Source of the DNA: Humulus lupulus
Lineage: Eukaryota > Streptophyta > Magnoliopsida > Rosales > Cannabaceae
Reading direction: 5' to 3'
Assembly: GCF_963169125.1 (NCBI RefSeq)
Contig: NC_084793.1
Span: forward strand, 40,481,578 to 40,545,577
Length of the DNA: 64,000 nt
The position numbers and the translations under genes were made by a program. The notes below the pieces were generated by a model, which saw only the letters and a list, made by a program, of their open reading frames with translations, did no database searches and was not told the DNA's origin. Numbering within the stretch: position 1 is the stretch's first letter; every line of letters begins with the position of its first letter. Below, piece by piece: positions 1 through 11,834 of the stretch.

Positions 1-660
1 CGTTGACAGTAAAAACTCATCAACGAATTAAGGTCGAAAAACTTGATGACTTAACAAGAAACTTATGAACTTCGAAGAACTTGTTAGAAACTTAGAGAAA
101 AATTGCAGAAGTCCAATGGAAGAAAACTTGTATATTTCTCTTATAGTAGTCTGGTGTTACAAGTATTTTCTAACCCCCTTCTTAATTAAAGGAAGGTCCT
201 ATTTATAGGGGAGCTATAATGACTCTTGGTACAAAATTGTTCATGGGGGACAAAGAGGTGGCGGTACGAAAGGGCACCTCAGAGGATCATGGAGCATGCG
301 TTAGTGGTGTCAAACTCCTGGCCTGTCGGGGCTGACATTTGCAGGAGGCATGGGAGGAGGTGTGTCTCCTCTTAGTGCTTTGTACGACCCCTACTCTCAT
401 GACTTATGCACAACCACTACTCTTCTGATGGTCATGTATGGTCTGTACTCCGTACTACTTGGGCCTTTTTCATACCTATACTTTTCCCATGTCTTGATGA
501 GCCCTTGAGAGCTTGAGTGTAGATGTCCATAGCTTGAATCTGAGGAGAGACTATGTCTTCAAGCTGTATTGACCTATTAGGCTTATTTATTCTCAAAATC
601 AATGATAGTCGTAAGCTTGTACTCAAGGGTTATTGAGGTCCTTTGAATAACCCTCCTAGC
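1..660 (-). repeat. Probable LTR end of a gypsy element, cut by the window edge
   Basis: Read on the minus strand, this stretch has a TATA box (199-208) followed by about 200 bases of leader-like sequence. It ends at the window edge in a small hairpin (GTTGATGAG..CTGTCAACG), similar in style to the LTR end at 51220-51242. That fits the R-U5 part of an LTR belonging to a minus-strand element. The start of the LTR and any target duplication are not visible, so the right boundary given is approximate. Confidence 0.35.
199..208 (-). promoter_or_regulatory. TATA box candidate of the minus-strand LTR
   Basis: CTATAAATAG on the minus strand sits about 200 bases before the presumed LTR end. The same box occurs in other LTRs of this window (47914-47923). 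Confidence 0.4.
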
Positions 661-1204
661 CTCTAGGAAGCTTCACATGCATTCCATGGTATCGAGTATG
701 GTCAAACTAGTGCCTGGGCTTCAGGGGGCCTTGAGCTCGCCCCCTCAGAATGAGGTCGCACCCCCACCCCCCAGGTCGCCCCCTAAGCTCACCCCCAGGT
801 GCCATCTTGAAGTATCTCTTGGATGCCAATTTCTTGCATGGCTTCTCTTGTCATTTATCCATGCTCACACTTGCCCCCTAATCTATAAGGAGATATGTCT
901 CATCTTCTTGTAGATTGTTATTGATGCTTTATCCTAGGAAAATGATACCCGGTGGAGGTGGTGTTTCACTCTCCTTGGTGTAAGACTTGAATTTTAGCTA
1001 AGTTGAAGACATATATTGTCTTTGGCTCCCTTTCTCTCTTTCTTTAGTTTGAAATCCCACAGTTGGCATAATGTTAGCTAATGAGAATTCTTTGTTGGGA
1101 GGCACATATCCCTATGCACTTTTTCAAGAAACACACTAGTGTTTCCTCTCTTTTTGCACCCTTAGATTGTATCTTGATCCAACGGTTTGGAACGATTGGA
1201 TTTT

Positions 1205-1220
1205 CCTCTATATATATCTC
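1205..1220 (+). promoter_or_regulatory. TATA-rich promoter-like site before the plus-strand reading frame
   Basis: CTCTATATATATCTCC is followed by a CT-rich leader and then, from 1755, the remains of a plus-strand reading frame. Position and composition suit a promoter, but there is no independent support. Confidence 0.25.
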
Positions 1221-1754
1221 CTATTTTCTTCACATTTCACCCACACCTCTTCTCCATTCTTACTTGGCTTAGTGGTTGGTTGCCATTTCCTTATTCCAAG
1301 AGATTAGAGGTTCAACACTTGGTGGGAACACTTTTGAGGTAAATTTCATTTCTTTTCTTTCGAACTTTCATTTAGTATTTTTTATGGGTGGCCGTTAGGT
1401 CATCTATGCCATAGCTTAGAGCTTGTTTCTTGCTCAAAGTCGCCCCTGGAGCCGTCCCCTGGAGTTGCCCCCAGCTGAGGTCGCCCATGAGCTCTTCTTC
1501 TTCCAGGTATGCTCTTTATTCTACCTCCCTTCATATCCATGTGAGATAGGTTGGTCTCTTTATTTCAACCATGAACGCGTCATCTCATACTCTTTGGGGG
1601 GCTTATTAGTTTGTCTCACGCCAGATCATGTCTAGGTTTAAGGGTTATGCTTTTCCTGAGGGGTCATTCATTTGCTTTGGCGCATAGTTTTTGTTTTTCC
1701 CTTTGTTTATATGCATACTTACATGTACGCACATATTTTTTGAGCCTTTTAGTC

Positions 1755-2012
1755 ATGGCCCCAAGTGGGTCTTCTAGGATCCCTCCTGGTGTCGTGCCTA
1801 TTGAGGTTTCCTCCTCAGATTCTGAGCATGACGTAGAGGAGAAAATACAAGGACATGGGACTCTAGGATCGTTAGTGCCATTTAGGAACGAGGTTTGGAA
1901 CTTCGAGAGTGAGCTTGATCCTGCCCTTTGTTGTGACTTGTCGGTTGTTTGGAAAAGTCGGGACTGCCTACTTGAAGGGGGGTTTACCTTCTATACCCCT
2001 ATATTCTCATGA
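1755..2012 (+). pseudogene. N-terminal fragment of a gypsy additional ORF
   Basis: The frame starts at ATG 1755 (MAPSGSSRIPPG) and has an acidic Ser-rich stretch (SSSDSEHDVEEK) before ending at 2012. This is the usual start of the extra reading frame ('putative gypsy-type transposon' proteins) that many Tat-type gypsy elements carry in addition to gag-pol. It lies opposite to the gag and protease pieces at 4929-6452, as is common for such antisense frames. The protein is cut short just before a 20-C run. The family call rests on composition and context, not on a domain that can be recognised with certainty. Confidence 0.4.
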
Positions 2013-2032
2013 TGGGCGTTCCACTGATGCTA

Positions 2033-2052
2033 CCCCCCCCCCCCCCCCCCCC
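2033..2052 (+). repeat. Run of 20 cytosines
   Basis: An uninterrupted C20 tract lies directly after the broken reading frame. Such long poly-C is unusual in this AT-rich window and prone to length error in sequencing. Confidence 0.9.
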
Positions 2053-2405
2053 GTTCTACTCGAGAGAAGACCCGGGCGGGCATAAGGAAGTGGCGTTGGA
2101 AAAGGTTTGCTATTAGGCTAACTTCCAGTTTTTCTTATATTTCAAGTATGTCTAAAAATCAGAAGAAAGCGGCCTCTCCCATCCACCAGCCAGCTCCTGC
2201 CTTTGCTGCTGCCTACCGGACGCTGCATCCCCCCTACCGAATGATGTCGCGCCCATACCCCTCCTCCCGAGATGGTGGCTTTTAGTGAGTATATCCTTCG
2301 GTCTAGGGGAACTCTTCCATTGCATCCTTTTTCATCGACATATTAAACTACTTTAGCATTGCTCCTTTTCAATTGGCTCCTAACACCTAGATCACTTTAT
2401 GCTGC

Positions 2406-2693
2406 TTGTTCGTGATGTTCCAAAAAACATTTGCTCGAGTGCCTTCACCTCAAGGGGTACACTACATGTATAATCTCAAGAAGGTCCCCAGTAGTCTTGG
2501 TTTTTATTATCTTAGGAAAGCCATTGAGGAGAAGGATTTCGTGGTCGGGTCCATTTCCAACCCAGGGAGTTGGAAGCAAAGTTTCTTCTTCACCGAGAGC
2601 ATTTCTACTGCCCACAGAGGTTTCTGTATGTCAAGTACTTCTTCATTGCTTTTTGTGTGTCCATTTTGGTTATGGATTTCTCTTCTCACTTGA
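2406..2693 (+). pseudogene. Middle fragment of the gypsy additional ORF
   Basis: The frame reads YYLRKAIEEKDFVVG, then NPGSWKQSFFFTES. This resembles the central part of plant 'gypsy-type transposon' proteins, which typically have a phrase for a Gly/Trp-rich segment followed by a Phe-rich strand (W+..FFF). It is in line with the fragments at 1755-2012 and 3587-4036. Stops and frame changes separate them, so this is a relic. The bases between 2694 and 3586 hold only out-of-frame remains of the same gene; I see no other feature there. Confidence 0.35.
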
Positions 2694-3586
2694 GTAATCT
2701 ACTATGCACATTTCTTCACCCCGTTGCCCCCTCTTCTATTTCAGGTGTCGAGAATTCCCCTAAGATTAAAGGGGATTCTATTAAATGTATAAGACACATT
2801 GCCAAATTGCTTGACTAAGGCAAACGAGTTGAGTTTCTCTTTACCGAGGCTAACCTTCACGAGTACGGCCTACTTCCACCTGGCCAACATGCTTTTCTCC
2901 TACCACTTCCTGATGGGAAGACCTGCAAGATCGACATTGGTAGCCCCGAGGCTATCTCGTATTATTCGTATTCCAGCATCAGCCTTTGCTAGAAACATGT
3001 CTCCTGCTATACTTCCGAAGCCACTGCCTCATACTCAATTAAAGAGGTGTTTCTCTGTGCTTTCCCCTTCTCGTGTTGGCCATCTCCTAGTTTTGTCACA
3101 GGATCCAGCATTTCCTGGCCCTTCTTGACCTGATGAACTTAGTTCGCTACCCCCTACGGGACTTTGTTCCTAAGTCCTCCTTTCTTCCAAGGAGAGGGAT
3201 TTCAGATCTACTCCCTCCCATTTTCACTCGGTTAGTTGTCTTGAGCCTTTCTCCAGATCGGCGGATCGAGGAAAGAATTCCAACTCATGGATACATTCTT
3301 TGGATACTCAGCATGGGGAGGCATTTACTCGCAAGGCAGAGGGATTTTCCAAAACTAATTGGAAGAGCATGCTGGACTCGACAGAGGACGACTTGAGTGA
3401 GGTTCTCTTGAGGTAGGAAGCTCATGTGAGAAATTTAATACTTGTCCTTTTGAATTCTCACTACCCTTTTTCCTTATATGATTATTATTTTATTATTTTT
3501 ATTTGCATTGACCCTCTTTGTTTATGTAGAGCTTCCCCGTAGTTCACTGCTTAGGTTCTTCTGAGACCAGGGTATCTCGCCTAAGG

Positions 3587-4036
3587 TTGGAGTTCAAGGC
3601 TTCGAGGGGTGACCACATTCGAGCCAAAGCAGACATAGATAGGCTTGAACATCATGTTCAAGATCATGATGGTGAACTTTCTGGGGTAGTTCATGAGAAA
3701 AATGCTGCCGAGGCCAAGCTTTCTACTATTGTTGAGGAGAAAGAGCTTTTTATTACCAAACTGGCTTCCCTAGAAGTTAATTCTCGAACTCAGAAGGAGG
3801 AGGCTGGTTCCTTGAAGGCTATAGTTTCTTCATTGGAAGCAAAGGTTGGCAAGTTGGAGGCCAGTCAGATGAAGATTGAAGATGAGGCCACAAAGAATCT
3901 TCTTTTCACGGTATGGAATATTGATCCCAACTTTGATTTCTCTCACTTTGGAGAAGACACGGTCCAGCTTGCTGCCGAATGGGCTGCAAGCAGGAAGCCG
4001 TCTTCTCCTAGGCGTGGCGGTCCGAGAACGAGTTGA
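3587..4036 (+). pseudogene. C-terminal coiled-coil part of the gypsy additional ORF
   Basis: About 149 codons are open. Residues 1-105 are a heptad-rich coiled coil (KADIDRLEHHV, LSTIVEEKELFITKLASLE, SLKAIVSSLEAKVGKLEAS). A short C-terminal motif follows: W-N-I-D-P-N-F-D-F-S-H-F-G-E-D. An aromatic 'D-x-D-F-S-F-x-G' tail after a long coiled coil is typical of the additional ORF of Tat-type elements. The role of these proteins is unknown. The open frame extends upstream past the first ATG to about 3560, so the true exon start is not fixed. Confidence 0.45.
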
Positions 4037-4079
4037 TTATCTCTGCAAGTTTTTATTCCTCTTTCTTTTATTTCTTTGA

Positions 4080-4928
4080 TTTGGTTGTAATGCTACTTAA
4101 CATATTTTGCGTGAGTGGTTTCTCCAGGTCTCTTGTTTTCTTCGTGAGGAACTTTAACAAGTCCTTCTAAATCTTATGCTTATTTTGCGGTGGAACATTA
4201 TTATGTCCTTTTATGCATCTGGGCTTCTTGTTAGCACCTTCTTATTTTGAAAAGATTCCCTTTGGGACCTCTTAACTGCGTGTGATTCGTGTCTGTCGGT
4301 GCACCTTGACTACTTGTAAGGATATGTTGACCCTTGGGGTGCTCGCTATCCTTTTATATAGTTTTGCGTCCACGTGTTATTTTTGTGCGAGAAGCGTCTT
4401 TCTCGTCATTATGCATAGAAATATTTTTTGCAAGTGTCTTCTTCGAGACCCTTTTTGCAAGCCTCCTCTTTGAGACCCTTTTTGGGCTAGGTAACTTTGG
4501 TCGACCTAGGATTATTATGAAGACCCTTTCGAGGTTTGTAAGGGCGTCTAATCCTTACAACCTTAAGGGGTTCTTCTATCGAGGTCCGTAGACAGGGACC
4601 TTATTTCTTCTTATGCGCATTTTTATGCTAGTCTCCTGCCCTCCAAGTGGTTAACAAGATTTATTTGGTTAAGCACTTTTGACTGGCCTTTTTTTTTCAC
4701 ATGCCTTTGGCAATTTGAATTAGCGATGAGGGCCTACCAAATTGGTTAAGTGCTTCGAATGACACCAATATTTTTTGAACAACAAAATTTCATTACATTT
4801 GGGAGCTAGCTCAGATAGCTCCTTTGATTCATTACATTGTAAAAATAAATGGAGGTTGACTAGTGTAACTATAACTTATTACATAAACATGAAATCTTAC
4901 CGGGTACTCCTCCCTTGGCGCAAACCGC
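4080..4928. other. Non-coding stretch, nothing recognised
   Basis: T-rich sequence with repeated TTGCAAG and GAGACCC words near 4430-4480. I see no convincing reading frame, repeat boundary or RNA gene. It probably belongs to the untranslated part of the gypsy element on either side. Confidence 0.5.
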
Positions 4929-5495
4929 TTAGGTTACTTTGTAGGTTTCTTCATCCTTGCAACAGTTGACATCCGGGCTTTCGTGGTTTGGTGGGTCTTT
5001 GATGTAGTATGTCGCAGTGTTTCTTAGTTTCTTAGAACACTCGTGGGTGTTTTGCAAGATTGACTTAAAGTGCAACTTCGACCTACCAGCTCTTATATGG
5101 TTGCGATCATCTTCCACCCTGATGCACTTTAAGGCTCTTTCATAGAAGTTGCCCATGTCTTCGATTTGTCTTTTGAGAATACTCTCCCACATTTTAGTCT
5201 TCGGATGCAATCCTGAAGTGATAGCCATTTTAAGCTCATCCTGCGAGAACCTTCCTACTTTAGCCATCTATACATTGAAGCATTGAATGTACTCTATTAA
5301 ACTTTCACCTTTTCCTTGCTTTACATTCACAGAGTTCCTAATGGGTTTCATGTAGCCATGGCAGGCGCGGTGTTGCTGGTAGGAATTCCCTTCATACAAC
5401 GCCATGTGTGGTCCCTTGTAGTGCGTTTTTTTAGAGTGGGGCAGGTGAGGGCTTGGTGGTTTTTTAGCATTGGTATTGGACTCTTTTGCCTTCAC
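4929..5495 (-). pseudogene. gag: Gypsy gag, N-terminal and middle part
   Basis: Two minus-strand frames (5495-5268 and 5267-4929) are one gag reading frame broken by a single in-frame TAG between FNV and MAKVG. The order of motifs (HRACHGYMKP, then KQGKGESLIEYIQCF, then a Leu/Ile-rich helix ending in FYERALKCIRVED) is that of the retrotransposon gag domain of Tat-type Ty3/gypsy elements. This domain builds the particle that packages element RNA. The piece lies downstream of the protease fragment at 5717-6452, the reverse of the normal gag-protease order, so the element has been rearranged. Confidence 0.65.
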
Positions 5496-5716
5496 CCTTC
5501 TCCTTTATGCAACTGCTATCTTGCTTCTAAGATCTTGTATAGTCGCGCTAAGCTCCTTCCTCCTTGCACTCAACAAACTCCAAAGGTCGATGGTGGGTGC
5601 AACTCACGTTATAATGTCCTTCATGGGAGGAGTTAGGAGGACCCTTTTTCCTTTCATCCCTTCTTCGTTATGTTGGCTCGAGTTCTAATTTTCAAAGTGA
5701 CTTTGGGGTTTAATTC

Positions 5717-6452
5717 TCAGGGTTTTAATTTTTGTGAGCTGATACCTCCATGTATCACCATCACCATGGGTTCTCGTGGCCTTGCTGCTGTGTGGAGGGA
5801 GGTATTGTAGCACTTTCTCGCCACCTTCTGCTTTCCTCTCCTACTAGCTATTCCCCCAGGAGTCAAGAATTTAACAGATAGATGATATATCAAGGTTACT
5901 GCCTTTAATTCTCTTAGGGAAGGTCTCCCTAATACCGCATTGAAAGCCGGCACGCAATCCACTACAACAAAGTATGCCATGACATTAGTTTGTTTGGGTT
6001 TCTCCCCCATGGTGAAGGCTAACGCGATGGCTCCTAAGGGTTGTATTGAGTCCCCGATGAATCCATATAAGGAGGTATGGTATGGTTTCAAGTTCCTGGT
6101 GCCCAAGCCCATCTTCTCCAAGGTGAGGCGGTACAAGATGTCTAAGGAGCTTCCATTGTCCACGAGGACTCGATGTACCCTCATATTGGCTAGCTGGGCG
6201 GTTAACACCAGGGGTCATTGTGGGGGAAATTCACCCCTCGTGTATCCTCCTTTGTGAAGGTGGTCGATCATTCTCCCCTTTAAAACTTTTCAGGGGTCGT
6301 CGCTCCAGGCTCATGATGCATGGGGGTGGACTTCTTGTAGCTTCCCTAGAATACCTATCTCGCCCCTTCCTTGACTCTCCTGCAAATCTTGGTCCTTCGA
6401 AGACTGTTCTTACTTCTCCTTGCACTCGTTTAGCGCTGTTTAAAATGCCCAA
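5717..6452 (-). pseudogene. pro: Gypsy gag C-terminus and aspartic protease
   Basis: From 6452 the minus strand encodes the gag-protease linker (GGP/GPRFAGESRKGRDRYSRE..SLERRP). After a frame change come the protease core AQLANMRVHRVLVDNGSS (active site D-N-G-S), the flap region and the C-terminal motif AVLGRPSLRELKAV. Retropepsin of plant gypsy elements cuts the Gag-Pol polyprotein. The catalytic Asp is kept. The start of the linker is out of frame with the protease near 6215-6230. No reverse transcriptase follows; the next minus-strand sequence is the gag N-terminus, which should come before this piece. Confidence 0.7.
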
Positions 6453-6654
6453 CGTAATGGTCCCTTGGTAGTAAGGCGTTACACATGTACTACTCCCAAG
6501 TTTTTAAAGTTGTTTCTCAAACATCTTGAAAAAATAAGGAGCAGTTCATGAATACATTGGCTATCCCGAAGGCATCCACTATGTGTATGTATATGTCTAT
6601 GTATATCTGATACAATCATTAAATGATAATAAATAGATTTTTGATTGAATTAAA

Positions 6655-6956
6655 TAAAATTACATATCACCATCCTCATCATGACTAACTACAAGATCAT
6701 TATGGACACCATTATCACTATTACTATCGACTAGTACATTGTCGTCCTCCTCATCGTCTTCATACTCGGCAAACGTGTCATCTTCAAATCCACCTTCATC
6801 GTCAACAACAAATTCATCTAAACTTTTGCCAACAAATCATTGACGCTGTACACTTCAGTGGGATTGACATCAACCCGATCATACTGATGATTGTCAACAA
6901 TTGGAAGTTCTACCCACAACTGAAATGAACAATAATTAACTTCTTGTAATATTGGC
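6655..6956 (-). pseudogene. CACTA transposase, acidic C-terminal tail
   Basis: From 6956 the frame reads PILQEVNYCSFQLWVELP, then QYDRVDVNPTEVYSVNDLLAK, and stops. In the next frame an acidic tail (EFVVDDEGG..EYEDDEEDD..SHDEDGD) runs to about 6655, so one base has been gained or lost near 6825. Acidic tails of this kind end many tnp2-like proteins. Downstream, at 6453-6654, I see no CACTA terminus: the element appears cut by the gypsy sequence. Confidence 0.7.
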
Positions 6957-6961
6957 ATATC

Positions 6962-9304
6962 TGTAAATGTCCCAAATTTGATATTGAGGTTGAGTTTCTT
7001 GACTATAGTGCCTGGATGGCCCAATTGGGATTATTGAGCGAGTAATGGATTGTATGCGTGATGATATGTTATAAATGAATTGTGTGGTAATGTGATTAGA
7101 CATGCATGTTTGTGTGTATTAAATATGCATGTTTGTAATTTTGTCTCGTTGAGGGCATAAACGTAATTATGAAAGTGTTATGATAAAGACCCCAGTGTTA
7201 CATGGATATATTTGAGATGTGTGGTCCGAGACAATCCTAGGGAGCAGATTAGCGGAATAGTCACAACGGGGTCGGATACCTGGCTCGGGGTGAGCCTAAG
7301 GGTATTTTGAGAACTTGGCATGTGCCTAGGGTTTATCGAGTAACAGGAAACTATTAGTATTGATTTGGGTATGTCGGGATTAAATGGGGATTTGTAGGAA
7401 CACTCGAGGAATTAACGGGATGTGATAAATGACGAGATTGCCCTTGGTGGCATTAAAGGATTAAGGTTTGACCTTGGGGGTAAATGGGTCATTTTGTACT
7501 AAGGGATAGCTTAGAGCAGGCTGGGAAGCAGTGAGAAAGCATTAGAACTAAGGAAACAACAAAAAAACTGAAATTCCCAGGCCTTATCTCCCTCTCCCTC
7601 ACGTCTCTCTCTCTTTCTCAAGTCTAAGGAGGGATTTTGCTAGATTCAAGGGGAGGAGGCTCATAATTCAAAGGGATTGGAGCTGGAAGTGATTGAAGTT
7701 AGCTTTAGGTTGGAAGCAACACAGAGGTAAGGATTAGAGCAAGATTTTTGTTTAATTTCTCTGTCTTTTTAGTGTTCTAGAGGCTTTTAACTCAAGAGAT
7801 TAAGTTGAATTATGATGAAGTTTTGGTTCAATTTATTTGGATTTATGTCTTTCTCTGAGTATAGTGAAAGTATATTAGGACTCAATTCGGGCATTGGAAT
7901 ATGTTTGGGTTGATTTGCAGGAGGTTTAGAAGTATGAAAATGGTGGATTTCTGGTTTTCGGAGGCCCAAGCCGCGACCCTGTTCTTCAGGCGCCACGAGT
8001 GTTTGAAGAGGCTGAGAAGCCTCTGGTTTGCCCAAGCATCGCAGCCCTAGGGGGCATTCCATGGCCCGTGTCCTTCAGCAGAGAGAGCTCTGCTCTTTGA
8101 CCTGTAGGCACGCCTCGACCCTAAGGGGCATGTCGCAGCTCAGATTAGGGAAAGTGACCAAATTGGATTTTTAAGCTCGAGAACTCAGATGTTAAGGCTC
8201 GGGAAGGATTCTACTACCCAGTTTAGTAGAATTTGAGGTCCTAGGCTATTATGTTATTCCAAAGGCTTTTAATTGATTTAGATCATGATGGATATTTATT
8301 GATACGCATTGACTAGGTCTTACCGCTCAGGCTCGGGATTAGGGGTCGTGCTTGGGATCGCTTTGGATTGTCAGCTCGGGACACCAGGTAAGAGAAATGT
8401 TTGTACCTATGGAGCTACATGATGTATAGCATCGTATGTATTGTTTATGTTTGTTATGTCATTACATGTGACTGTGATTGATCGGCAAAGAGCCAGAAGC
8501 AGCAAGAGCCGGAAACGGCAAGAGCCGGATGCGACAAGAGCCGAAAGCAGCAAAAGCTGGCAGCGGTAAGGGGTCAAGATCGACGTTAAGCATGCTGAAT
8601 GCAGGTTGCTAGGGCGAGACTAGCAAGGGTGCTGTACACACCCGTTTGATTAGGATCGCGAACTTGATGCCTGATAGCGCACCCCGATCGGTGAAGGCCG
8701 CTGCTGTGTTATTGTATTGTCATGTTATTATACTGCTGGATTATGGTACTTTTGTGTTATTGTATTGATATATTATTAGGTCGTTATGCCATTGTGCTAT
8801 TGAGTTGTTGCATTGCATGCATTCCAATAGGAACTGGTATCTGTCTGTTGTCTTGATGAAGTATGTTTTGTTGAGGTATAGTACTATTATATGTTGTGCT
8901 AGAAGTTCTCTTGTTGGGCCTCGACTCATGGGTGCTATGTGGTGTAGGTAAAAGCAAGGAAAATGGGTCGAACAACTAAGTTGGAGGGCATGGAGAGATG
9001 TGTACATGTTTGGCCAACCTGGCTGCCACAGCTGGGGTTGTTTAAAGGAACACGTGGTAAATCTTCGCTTAGGTCAGCTTTACTATATCTTTGGATTGTA
9101 AATATATTTTAAAATGGTATTTTGGAATCCCAATGTAACATTTTTTATAAATTTTAATGAATAATCAACTCATTTTACCTAATATTCGTTAAACAAGTCT
9201 TTAATTCAATTTAATCACGCTTTTTAACCTAAAACCTCGATTAGCGAGCTAATGGCACATTTATAAATCACATGGTAACGGCTCTAAGGAAGTAGGGTGT
9301 TACA
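6962..9304 (+). mobile_element. Solo LTR of a gypsy element (2,343 bp)
   Basis: The unit starts TGTAAATGTCCC and ends GGGTGTTACA, giving perfect TGTAA/TTACA ends. It is flanked by a 5-bp target duplication ATATC (6957-6961 and 9305-9309). It has no coding capacity. The wording near its end (TGTACATGTTTGGC, then a GTAGGGTGTTACA finish) is of the kind seen in Tekay/Del chromovirus LTRs; that lineage call and the plus orientation come from memory of the family and are less certain than the boundaries. A lone LTR arises when the two LTRs of an element recombine and delete the middle. It sits inside the CACTA transposase gene. Confidence 0.85.
8489..8568 (+). repeat. Five-copy 16-bp minisatellite inside the solo LTR
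   Basis: Five back-to-back 16-base units of the form AGAGCCGGAAACGGCA, with substitutions but no length change. Confidence 0.85.
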
Positions 9305-9324
9305 ATATCACTTGTGGTATCCTT

Positions 9325-11137
9325 TGTTGGGGTTCTATGCACTTATTAAAACTCAAATTCTTTGTAATCTCATTTTATTATCAATAAATGAATAGAAATC
9401 ATTTTTTGACTTGGTCAATTACTTTGCTCACATGTTTTATTTTCATGATTATTTGTTTAATATAAACTATTATTAAATCCTGAGCATATAGCTAATCATA
9501 TTTACAGTGGAATATAAATATGATTATATGTTCAAAATAAGTTAGTCCTAAGATTAGTCAGTGCACAGGATTTACACTGACTTGCCAATCTACGATATGA
9601 TCCACTTACACATTGTGGTGTTATGTTTTTTCCAGAACATTAACAAAGTAGATAAGATCAAATGTATTTGTTACATTGGACTAGACCGATATTGACAGTT
9701 GATAGGATAAGTAAATATATCGTTATTATCTATTCTAGTCATATCATATAGTTGACCATAGGTCAATTCAATCTCAATTCTTAGTGGTTAGTATTCTAAT
9801 TGATTGTATTATTTGAGTTCTTTGACTTGTTCGTTACCAGCTTACCCTACGGACTAGCCCATACTTACATCTTGGGAACTCAATAGTATAATTGAGTGGG
9901 AGTGTTAATCATAGATATGAACATCTATAGCTTCTGATGAAGAAGTGAAATGATGGTTTCCTTTTAGTTTGGTTCAAGGTGTTAAATGATAGAGATCTCA
10001 TTTCAGTAATTAAATTAGTTTACTGAAATATCATTTACAAGGAACTAAGTGTTTTGAGGATAAAATACAATGAATGGTAAAACAATATTTTAGTCTCATC
10101 TCATTGTAGACCGTCTATAGAGGATTGAGTGACAATTATGGTTGTAACAATGGATAATTAATAGCGTATCTATATTTTTTATAGAGCGTTCTATGAATTA
10201 ATAAATTAGTAAATTTATTTGTTAAATTTATGATGACTTATTGGAGCTTGATTTCATAGGCCCATGGTCCCCATTGTACCTGGGATAAAATCATCTAGAT
10301 AGTCTCAATTAATTGATTTAATTATCAATTAGAATTATCAAAGTTAACTAGGTCAATTTTGGATAGTTTCACAGAGTTATGTAATTTTGAGAAGAAAAGA
10401 GAAATTAGGGCAGAATTATTCATTAAGATAAATTAGTATCTAAATTAATAAATAAGTTTAAATCAAGGTTCAAATTATAAATAATTAATTTGATAAAGGA
10501 TTTAAATAATTATTTAATTAATTAAATCAATAGAAAATAATACAGGTCTTGATTTTAAGTCCAATGGGCTTATAATCAAATGTGAAATTTCATGGGCCTA
10601 AAGCCCATGATAATTTTGACCTAGGGCTATTAATATGCTATTATTTTATTGATTTTTTAATAAAATTAAATAGCATAAGTGAGTCTATAAAAGGAGTGCT
10701 TAGAGAGAATTCAAAAATATATGTTTTAGAAGTTCAGAAGTAAAAAACACAAGTTTCTAATAGTTTTTTAGATTCTCTCTAAACACAAGTCTTTTTCTAA
10801 GCCTCTTAGTTCTTTTCTCTTCTTCTCTCTGTATCTATCTCATGTGTTGAGAATTGTCCACTCTAGTCTAGGTGATTCCAAGGATACTTTGGAAGGCTGT
10901 GAAGAAAATTGAAGAACAGTTCAGTTTCTTGGTAATACTCTGTAACAGAAAGGATACAAGTGTTAGAGAAACTGAAGGATGGACTCTTTCATTCCGCTAC
11001 GTATACTGTAAGTATTTTTATCATTGTTTCTCTTTGAATTCAATTTTAGAAACATGTTCTAGGTTATCTCATATTAATTTGTTTAATATTAGATCTACAT
11101 GAAAATAAATAAAGATCTTGTATAAGTTTTCCTAACA
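9325..11137 (+). mobile_element. LTR (probably solo) of a copia-type element, 1,813 bp
   Basis: Starts TGTTGGGGTT and ends TTTTCCTAACA, so the ends are near-inverted (TGTTGGG/CCTAACA). A TATA box lies at 10686-10693 in plus orientation, followed by a CT-rich leader and GT-rich sequence, as in long copia LTRs. Flanks are TCCTT on the left and TCTGT on the right, a target duplication that has drifted at two of five bases. Removing the LTR rejoins the CACTA transposase frame. No internal domain is present, so it is taken as a solo LTR. It is older than the neighbour at 6962-9304, whose target duplication is still perfect. Confidence 0.7.
10686..10693 (+). promoter_or_regulatory. TATA box of the 9325-11137 LTR
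   Basis: TATAAAAG about 450 bases before the LTR end, followed by a CT-rich leader. It fits the element's own promoter. Confidence 0.6.
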
Positions 11138-11834
11138 TCTGTATCATTGAAATCTTTATCTGAGAAATCCCACACATTTATGATAATGTATTCATTAACG
11201 AGCCTCCAATCATCCCCATTTTTTACATCCCGAAGATAATACACTAACTTCGCTTTAGATGTGAGAACGAAAGGAACATCTTTATAACATTCTTCATTTA
11301 CGTAGACGCTCGCAAAATTAGATTCCACTTTAATTCCACTTGTGTTGAACCATCTACACTTGAATAAGAAGACATTGTAACCCATCAAGTAGGACAATTC
11401 AATTACTTCTTCCATCACTCCATAATAATTCACTCCTTCCTCACTTGGCACCATTACACCACAATTTTGTGTTTTAAGCTTCACCTCACGACCATGAACC
11501 ACAAATTTGACACCATTCACTATCATCCCTAGATAAGAGAACACGATGTCTCTTGATTTGTTTGCAAGTGCATACAATTCATTATTAACTTCAGTAGGTG
11601 TTGACTCACGCAAACTGTTCACTTATCAACGTTTGCTTTGAATGTTACTTTTGAATTGATTAATTGCAGTTTCCAAGGAGAATTGAGTAAGATACTTACT
11701 CGTTCTTTGAACCACTGAGGAAACTCAACTTCTTGGCGAACTTCAAGATTTGAGCCATTCCGTCTTCTTAACTCATCCATATGCTCACTACAAACAAATA
11801 AAAATGTTATGATTTCATACTGCACCCGGTACAT
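11138..11834 (-). pseudogene. CACTA transposase, DUF4216-like part
   Basis: Two overlapping frames (11834-11619 and 11622-11138) make up the C-terminal third. The first holds HMDELRRRNG..EFPQWFKERV. The second holds RDIVFSYLGMIVNGVKFVVHGRE, then VFLFKCRWFNT and FVLTSKAKLVYYLRDVKNGDDWRLV, matching the DUF4216 region of plant CACTA proteins. Coding sequence proper ends at 11138, where an LTR begins. The frame then continues at 6956, and a few codons (DTDTTSDMP) span the repaired junction. Confidence 0.75.
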
